A stretch of 64,000 nucleotides of DNA from Sabellastarte sp. h YS-2021 (taxonomy: Eukaryota; Annelida; Polychaeta; Sabellida; Sabellidae). The stretch lies in assembly GCA_964017235.1 (NCBI GenBank), contig OZ024930.1, forward strand, positions 155,434,221-155,498,220. The letters run 5' to 3'. Within the stretch, counting starts at the first letter, position 1. Each line of letters opens with the position of its first letter. Below, piece after piece: positions 63,666-64,000 of this stretch. A model generated the notes under the pieces. The model did not search any database, was not told the DNA's origin, and saw nothing but the letters and a program-made list of their open reading frames with translations. A program made the position numbers and the translations under genes.

Positions 63666-64000
63666 GTAAGGAATCTTCCCATATTCTGAAGAAAAAACAA
63701 TTTGGCTATCATACATTCTCAGCCAAGTCACAAATGAAAATCAGTTGATAAAACATTCATGTAATTAAGAATAGTTTACTGCACATTGAACAGGTACAAG
63801 GAGCAGATTATGGTAAGGATTTAAATAAGTTTGAAAAGAAGATTCCAGTTCTGAAAATAGCCACAGCTGTAATGAATGACATTGTGTTGAAAAAGTCTGT
63901 ATCTAACTTTACAATTGGGCAATATTTGAAATAAACTTACCTTCTGTGTAATCCATGATCATGCTATTTTTGCTTGCATAGAGAGATTTTAAGATCCTCT
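63666..64000 (+). repeat. Start of intron 26 with one relic of the exon 26 donor
   Basis: 63793-63812 plus GTAAGG (ACAAGGAGCAGATTATG|GTAAGG) resembles the true exon end ACAAAGAGGAGATTGAG|GTAAGG. No next exon could be identified before the window ends. Confidence 0.6.

Noticed and set aside
63982..64000. Possible exon start after TTGCATAG at the right edge
   Set aside because: The 19 visible bases do not resemble the linker segment expected after exon 26.
1..64000. CRISPR arrays, operons, bacterial signals
   Set aside because: The window is eukaryotic, and all tandem arrays lack the repeat-spacer pattern.

Overview
The window looks like nuclear DNA of a lophotrochozoan animal, most likely a bivalve mollusc. 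The sequence is AT-rich and intron-rich with GT-AG introns. Its repeats (tRNA-derived SINEs, hAT-type MITEs, CR1/L2-like LINE tails, and internally tandem elements carrying the words 'TATATCTCAGAAACCG' and 'GTAGTGACCTTGACC') are a mix I associate with bivalve genomes. The species cannot be named from the sequence.

The only confidently recognised gene is the 5' third of an axonemal dynein heavy chain of the DNAH5/DNAH8 (outer-arm) type, on the plus strand. Twenty-five common coding exons (numbered 2-26 here, 35801-63665) join without any frame conflict into 1,522 codons. They cover the N-terminal tail (DHC_N1) and reach into the linker (DHC_N2). The motor domain lies beyond the right edge.

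Upstream of exon 2, between 7067 and 35083, at least five separate ATG-initiated short exons each end in a consensus splice donor in phase 0, the phase needed to join exon 2. I read these as alternative first exons from alternative promoters, giving one dynein several different N-terminal tips. The 7067 exon has an X-box (RFX) overlapping a forkhead site upstream. The 30165 and 35018 exons have TATA boxes at suitable distances. The 26416 exon encodes a Ser-rich 84-residue tip with three STVD and three RKxS motifs.

Layout: 1-673 LINE 3' end; 1493-1822 a weak minus-strand open frame; 2339-4356 a DNA element; 5530-6345 a decayed LINE split by a SINE; 6746-7186 promoter and first exon of the dynein; 7187-35800 a 28.6 kb region of introns and alternative first exons, full of nested repeats; 35801-63665 the common dynein exons. 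The introns there hold MITEs, an antisense gag-like open frame (43632-44420), a seven-unit minisatellite element (55990-57615) and a perfect hairpin (51891-51963).

The second unusual theme is recurrent decayed copies of exon edges, including splice sites, in the flanking introns of exons 2, 5, 20, 25 and 26. Exon 20 has a nearly complete dead copy with an in-frame stop.
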